A DNA stretch of 9,444 bases from an uncultured Opitutia bacterium (GTDB lineage Bacteria > Verrucomicrobiota > Verrucomicrobiia > Opitutales > UBA953): positions 1-9,444 of the forward strand of contig CALEEU010000232.1 in NCBI GenBank assembly GCA_937875975.1. The letters are read 5' to 3'. The notes below the pieces were generated by a model. That model was not told where the DNA came from and searched no databases. It worked only from the letters and a program-made list of their open reading frames with translations. A program made the translations under genes and the position numbers. Shown piece after piece: positions 9,101-9,444 of the stretch (its first letter is position 1; each line of letters opens with the position of its first letter).

Positions 9101-9444
9101 GGGTGGAGTGACCTCCCGCCAAGGCGAGCAGGCTGCCATCGCCCGTGACGGAAAGCGCCGTCGAGGCGGTCAGCGGGGAACGCAGGGTCAGCGAACCGCC
9201 GGTGACCGTGGTGGCGCCCTCATAGCTCAGGGTCACGCCGTCGGCGACGACCGCCGCGCCCGCGCCGGTCTTGGCGAAGGAGAGCGCGCCGGCGCCGGAG
9301 TCGGTGATCGCGTACGTGCCGGCGCCGGCGCCGAAGTTCACCGCCGCGCCGCCGGCGCCGACGGGGAGCGTGGCCGCCGCGCCGCCGGAGTTGTCGATGA
9401 CGATGGTGCCGTTGGTGACGGCGGTCAGGCCGGTGATGGTCTCG
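1..9444 (-). CDS. Giant autotransporter-associated beta-strand repeat (PATR) protein, internal fragment open at both ends
   Basis: One minus-strand frame is open across the window, giving about 3147 codons with neither start nor stop visible; both ends were translated and anchor motifs checked in the same register throughout. The protein is rich in Gly, Ala, Thr, Ser, Val, Leu and Asn. I found only two cysteines (local residues 762 and 1941). It carries many K-x-G-x-G-x-L-x-L-x-G-x-N-x-(Y/F)-x-G...G-G-T-L units, the signature of the PATR family (TIGR02601/PF12951 type), which forms stacked beta-strands in exported passenger domains. By family knowledge it should be Sec-exported and displayed at or released from the outer membrane, perhaps as an adhesin or envelope protein; that role is inferred. 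Signal peptide, anchor (autotransporter barrel, PEP-CTERM or other) and regulation lie outside. The visible part alone is on the order of 300 kDa. Module style suggests Verrucomicrobiota, possibly Opitutaceae; Planctomycetota is the alternative. Confidence 0.93.
150..407 (-). repeat. 87-base (29-residue) tandem array, three units (local residues 3013-3098)
   Basis: Unit 1 (407-321) begins G-T-V-S-T-G-S-L-A-G, unit 2 (320-234) begins G-T-V-N-A-G-S-L-T-G, and unit 3 (233-150, one residue shorter) begins G-T-V-T-A-G-S-M-T-G. Each continues with a second half of the form V-T-V-T-(N/G)-L-L-(T/N)-G-x-(V/I)-(S/T). A partial unit precedes the array (V-T-V-V-G-A-L-G-A-N-I-T) and a degenerate one follows it (G-T-N-S-L-G-S-L-T-S). 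Each unit divides into two halves of about 14-15 residues, compatible with beta-helix or beta-roll rungs. It lacks the lysine hallmark and is distinct from the PATR units. Confidence 0.85.
408..734 (-). other. Transition segment after the last PATR repeat (local residues 2904-3012)
   Basis: There is no separate gene here. The stretch has V-N-G-A-T-L-A-A-A-D-Y-N-L, L-A-L-D-A-T-A-T-A-T-I-S-G, L-T-I-T-G-A-V-T-N-A and L-T-S-L-A-G-A-G-K-T-R-F strands, then V-T-V-V-G-A-L-G-A-N-I-T-G. That last strand looks like the second half of a 29-residue unit and so begins the tandem array that follows. Confidence 0.6.
735..818 (-). repeat. PATR repeat, near-consensus but Met for Lys (local residues 2876-2903)
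   Basis: The unit reads M-G-G-S-G-N-L-T-L-S-G-A-N-T-F-T-G and closes V-S-G-G-T-L-T-A. Everything but the first position matches the consensus. It is the last PATR unit visible before the architecture changes. Confidence 0.93.
819..923 (-). other. PATR-associated NDGTFKY...SGIISG module (local residues 2841-2875)
   Basis: The segment reads G-G-T-F-T-A-A-I-T-N-D-G-T-F-K-Y (Phe2844, Phe2854) and then A-A-Q-T-M-S-G-I-I-S-G-T-G. N-x-G-T-F-x-Y followed by Q-T-x-S-G-x-I-S-G is a standard linker before a PATR unit, and a canonical unit does follow immediately. Confidence 0.82.
945..1028 (-). repeat. PATR repeat (local residues 2806-2833)
   Basis: The unit begins K-Q-G-L-G-T-M-A-I-T-G-V-H and closes V-A-G-V-L-E-V. 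The segment just upstream contains F-D-V-A-D-G-T-D-G-V-D-L (with Trp2799 in V-R-W-A-N-G), the usual lead-in to such a unit. The N-x-Y-x-G turn is changed to H-D-G-N-L. Confidence 0.83.
1383..1469 (-). repeat. PATR repeat (local residues 2659-2687)
   Basis: The unit begins K-S-G-A-G-L-L-D-I-K-M-G-V-P-Q-Y-G-G-T-T and closes I-N-G-G-T-L-R-F. The leading motif, Y-G-G turn and closing motif are clear. The S-G-A-N segment is replaced by K-M-G-V-P. Confidence 0.9.
1689..1778 (-). repeat. PATR repeat (local residues 2556-2585)
   Basis: The unit begins K-D-G-V-G-T-W-T-V-S-G-D-N-S-S and closes G-N-G-T-L-Q-V. The turn is F-T-G after an S-S-A insertion. A tryptophan replaces the usual leucine of the first strand. 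Confidence 0.9.
1779..2042 (-). other. PATR-associated GESL...DNTWSG module (local residues 2468-2555)
   Basis: The segment begins G-E-S-L-H-L-E-A (Ser2469), continues A-L-S-N-A-S-G-D-N-T-W-S-G-N-L-T (Trp2493), then G-L-L-N-I-T-G-A-I and a L-V-I-G-G-A-G strand. It runs directly into a lysine-type repeat. The order E-S-L-x-L, N-x-S-G-x-N-T-W-x-G, L-x-I-x-G and G-G-A-G is a very common linker between PATR units in this family. Confidence 0.78.
2148..2231 (-). repeat. PATR repeat, canonical (local residues 2405-2432)
   Basis: The unit reads K-A-G-A-G-N-L-T-L-S-G-V-N-T-F-T-G and closes S-A-G-T-L-T-V. It shares a 23-base identical core with the repeat at 735-818. Confidence 0.95.
2355..2438 (-). 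repeat. PATR repeat, canonical (local residues 2336-2363)
   Basis: The unit reads K-I-G-A-G-A-V-I-L-S-G-A-N-T-Y-T-G-T-T and closes T-D-G-T-L-Q-V. This is a near-consensus family member of 28 residues. It follows an A/T-richer patch with N-N-E-E-V-S-N-N-F. Confidence 0.95.
2718..2807 (-). repeat. PATR repeat (local residues 2213-2242)
   Basis: The unit begins K-T-T-T-G-T-L-L-L-D-T-A-N-S-F-A-G-G and closes P-T-G-G-T-I-I-V. The first glycine is replaced by Thr. It opens the dense C-terminal run of repeats. Confidence 0.85.
2895..3662 (-). other. Lysine-free beta module with DLSG strands (local residues 1928-2183)
   Basis: The stretch starts D-L-S-G-L-A (Asp1928) and holds the second cysteine (A-G-C-I-V-I-A-R-R, Cys1941). 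It then shows repeated short strands: G-Q-L-M-V-G, E-V-N-L-G-V, V-D-L-S-G-H-E-A-D-V, F-S-A-G-T-L-D-I-L-N-L, I-S-G-G-N-V-K-L-G, G-Q-L-N-I-N-G-G-S-V-D-V-G and L-S-G-G-T-L-D-L-N-G. Spacing between G-(T/S/N)-(L/V)-x-(L/I/V) strands is short and fairly regular, which fits a beta-helix. The K-x-G-x-G hallmark is absent for the length of the module. I recall similar D-L-S-G modules in PATR proteins but know of no assigned function. Confidence 0.6.
3975..4055 (-). repeat. PATR repeat (local residues 1797-1823)
   Basis: The unit begins K-R-G-N-G-V-L-T-L-D-A-A-A-T-Y-Q-G and closes I-L-G-G-T-V-V. The S-G-x-N tetrad is changed to D-A-A-A; the T-Y-Q-G turn and closing motif are intact. Confidence 0.87.
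4248..4340 (-). repeat. PATR repeat, canonical (local residues 1702-1732)
   Basis: The unit begins K-S-G-R-G-T-L-I-L-S-G-A-N-T and closes L-N-E-G-T-L-E-I. A G-G-G-A-F-P insertion replaces the usual Y-x-G turn. It ends composite module copy B. Confidence 0.9.
4248..5294 (-). other. Composite beta module, copy B (local residues 1384-1732)
   Basis: Order of parts: I-E-I-Q-R-G-G-A-L-L-L-D-N-N (Ile1384), S-D-R-L-F-D-T-A; E-T-I-G-S-L-V-F; R-N-F-A-T-V-T-V-I-G-R-G-L-G; M-S-I-V-P-W-A-F-G (Trp1538); G-F-R-P-L-V-H-G-T-E-Y-A-T (Phe1566, Tyr1575); A-N-I-R (Asn1586); L-N-S-L-V-V; Q-T-L-V-S-T-S-G; S-E-Y-V-F-A-V-V (Tyr1670), then a canonical repeat. The P-W, G-x-R-P-L-x-x-x-E-Y and N-x-R, S-L, E-x-V succession is a widespread PATR-associated architecture. 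It parallels copy A, but the two have diverged strongly. Confidence 0.72.
5325..5435 (-). repeat. PATR-like repeat without the lysine (local residues 1337-1373)
   Basis: The unit is F-T-G-N-G-V-L-R-L-A-G-T-H-N at its start, with closing strand S-A-G-G-L-F-Q-L. The G-N-G-V-L-R-L core repeats that of the unit at 5640-5720, but the lysine position is changed and the middle is longer. Confidence 0.65.
5640..5720 (-). repeat. PATR repeat (local residues 1242-1268)
   Basis: The unit reads K-T-G-N-G-V-L-R-L-S-G-R-N and closes L-Q-A-G-T-V-E-L. The turn N-x-Y-x-G is shortened to N-A-S-P, making this one of the shortest units. It closes composite module copy A. Confidence 0.87.
6423..6515 (-). repeat. 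PATR repeat (local residues 977-1007)
   Basis: The unit begins K-W-G-P-G-L-V-T-L-A-G-D-N and closes I-A-E-G-T-L-R-L. It is canonical, apart from Trp after the lysine and a longer S-T-G-A-S turn. Confidence 0.85.
6516..7244 (-). other. Spacer module between repeats (local residues 734-976)
   Basis: This stretch has no separate gene. It holds one of the two cysteines (F-C-G-S-T-D, Cys762), an N-R-P-I-N-N strand, a D-G-A-S-I-T-Y-A-G-A-I strand, and later R-L-I-L-G-E-R-P-V-R-R-T-G-D. It ends with G-D-I-D-L-Y-R-G-T-I-R-A-P-L (Tyr959), which in related PATR proteins leads into a K-x-G-x-G repeat, as it does here. Arg and Asp are locally commoner than in the rest of the protein. The segment from about residue 940 is also counted as the start of composite module copy A. 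Confidence 0.6.
7245..7316 (-). repeat. PATR repeat, short (local residues 710-733)
   Basis: The core is R-I-V-R-L-T-G-A-N-T-F-S-G-N-I-T-I followed by S-A-G-D-L-E-F. The L-x-G-A-N-T-F-x-G turn is canonical. The leading K-x-G-x-G is lost, and the closing motif is G-D-L instead of G-T-L. Confidence 0.8.
7728..7862 (-). repeat. PATR-like repeat without the lysine (local residues 528-572)
   Basis: The unit opens T-G-S-G-R-L-T-L-N and closes N-G-G-T-V-I-A, with an inserted N-F-R-L-A-G-N-N-A-A-W-T-G-G strand pair. The glycine spacing and the closing G-G-T-V match the family. The lysine is absent and the middle is about 15 residues longer than usual. Confidence 0.65.
8139..8234 (-). repeat. PATR repeat (local residues 404-435)
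   Basis: The unit reads K-A-G-N-G-R-L-T-L-S-G-L at its start and ends T-V-S-A-G-T-L-V. The hallmark is intact except that the N-x-(Y/F)-x-G turn is replaced by an insertion containing A-P-E-F-N-P-A-G. It is the first canonical unit after the WxG module. Confidence 0.85.
8463..8672 (-). other. WxG-type block-opening module (local residues 258-327)
   Basis: The segment starts G-D-V-Y-W-Q-G (Trp262). It continues with a second Trp in S-N-W-S and a third in A-S-W-S-T-D-L-A-G-T, followed by a P-G-Q-G-S-A-V-R-I strand and ends near R-S-L-A-F-A-P-G (Phe324). The order W-x-G, W, W-S-T-D-x-A-G-T, then a T-N/T-L...I-x-S-L-x-F strand, is a common head of verrucomicrobial PATR passengers. It is unusually rich in Trp for this protein. 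Finding it inside the protein implies at least two concatenated blocks. Confidence 0.7.
8673..8999 (-). other. Block-closing beta module (local residues 149-257)
   Basis: The segment runs from a L-E-L-N-V-G-D-L-S strand (Asn160) through a G-D-A-L-R-T-D-V-L-G-L stretch to T-Y-T-L-V-S-A (Tyr207) and then several strands with A-S-L-T-L. In PATR proteins a module of this style, with an expected D-x-L-x-V-x-G core and a Y-T-L-(L/I/V) strand, usually closes a run of repeats near the end of a passenger. Here it is followed at once by a new opening module, so it marks an internal block boundary. The assignment rests on pattern memory. Confidence 0.6.
9183..9272 (-). repeat. PATR repeat, degenerate (local residues 58-87)
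   Basis: The unit begins F-A-K-T-G-A-G-A and closes with T-V-T-G-G-S-L-T-L. The lysine, the glycine spacing and the closing G-G-S-L are present. The usual central L-x-G-x-N-x-Y-x-G is replaced by a divergent strand. It belongs to the block that ends upstream of the WxG module. Confidence 0.65.

Noticed and set aside
1..9444. Possible frameshift or gene boundary inside the window
   Set aside because: Family motifs at widely spaced points (for example near 735, 2214, 2400, 4302, 5709, 7290, 8658 and 9270) all fall in one register with no stop seen between them.
1..9444. Promoters, terminators, tRNA or rRNA genes, insertion sequences
   Set aside because: No intergenic space exists and no such signal was seen. 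GC-rich inverted stretches inside the coding repeats are expected from the composition.

Overview
The whole window lies inside one very large protein-coding gene on the minus strand. The reading frame whose codons occupy plus-strand positions 3k to 3k+2 stays open from position 9443 down to position 3. I found no stop codon and no frame change in it, so this is about 3147 codons with both ends outside the window. Residue numbers below count from position 9443 (local residue 1) to position 3 (local residue 3147). The true N-terminus lies beyond the right edge and the true C-terminus beyond the left edge.

The product is a giant autotransporter-associated beta-strand repeat (PATR) protein. These are exported, beta-helix-like surface or outer-membrane passenger proteins. 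Its hallmark, K-x-G-x-G-x-L-x-L-x-G-x-N-x-(Y/F)-x-G followed by G-G-T-L, recurs at least 14 to 16 times. The repeats are embedded in longer beta-rich modules that I recognise from PATR proteins of Verrucomicrobiota (especially Opitutaceae) and Planctomycetota. GC content is high, roughly two thirds by eye, and third codon positions are strongly G/C. A GC-rich verrucomicrobial genome is the best guess, but no taxonomic marker is present.

Layout in translation order (right to left): (i) the tail of an upstream block, with a degenerate repeat and a closing module around 8673-8999; (ii) a WxG...W...W-S-T-D-x-A-G-T module at 8463-8672 that usually opens a PATR block; (iii) spaced repeats and spacers from about 8460 to 6520; (iv) two diverged copies of a long composite module, at about 5640-6626 and 4248-5294; (v) an atypical module without the lysine hallmark at 2895-3662; (vi) a dense run of six to seven canonical repeats between 2807 and 735; (vii) a 29-residue (87-base) tandem array at about 150-407 that is not PATR-like, leading out of the window.

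I see no intergenic DNA, promoter, terminator, RNA gene, mobile element or CRISPR array. The long plus-strand open frames are codon-aligned antisense shadows: they stay open because the real gene rarely uses Leu TTA/CTA or Ser TCA codons. The points most worth a second look are the 29-residue array, the paired composite modules, the internal block boundary, and the near-identical nucleotide cores shared by distant repeats.
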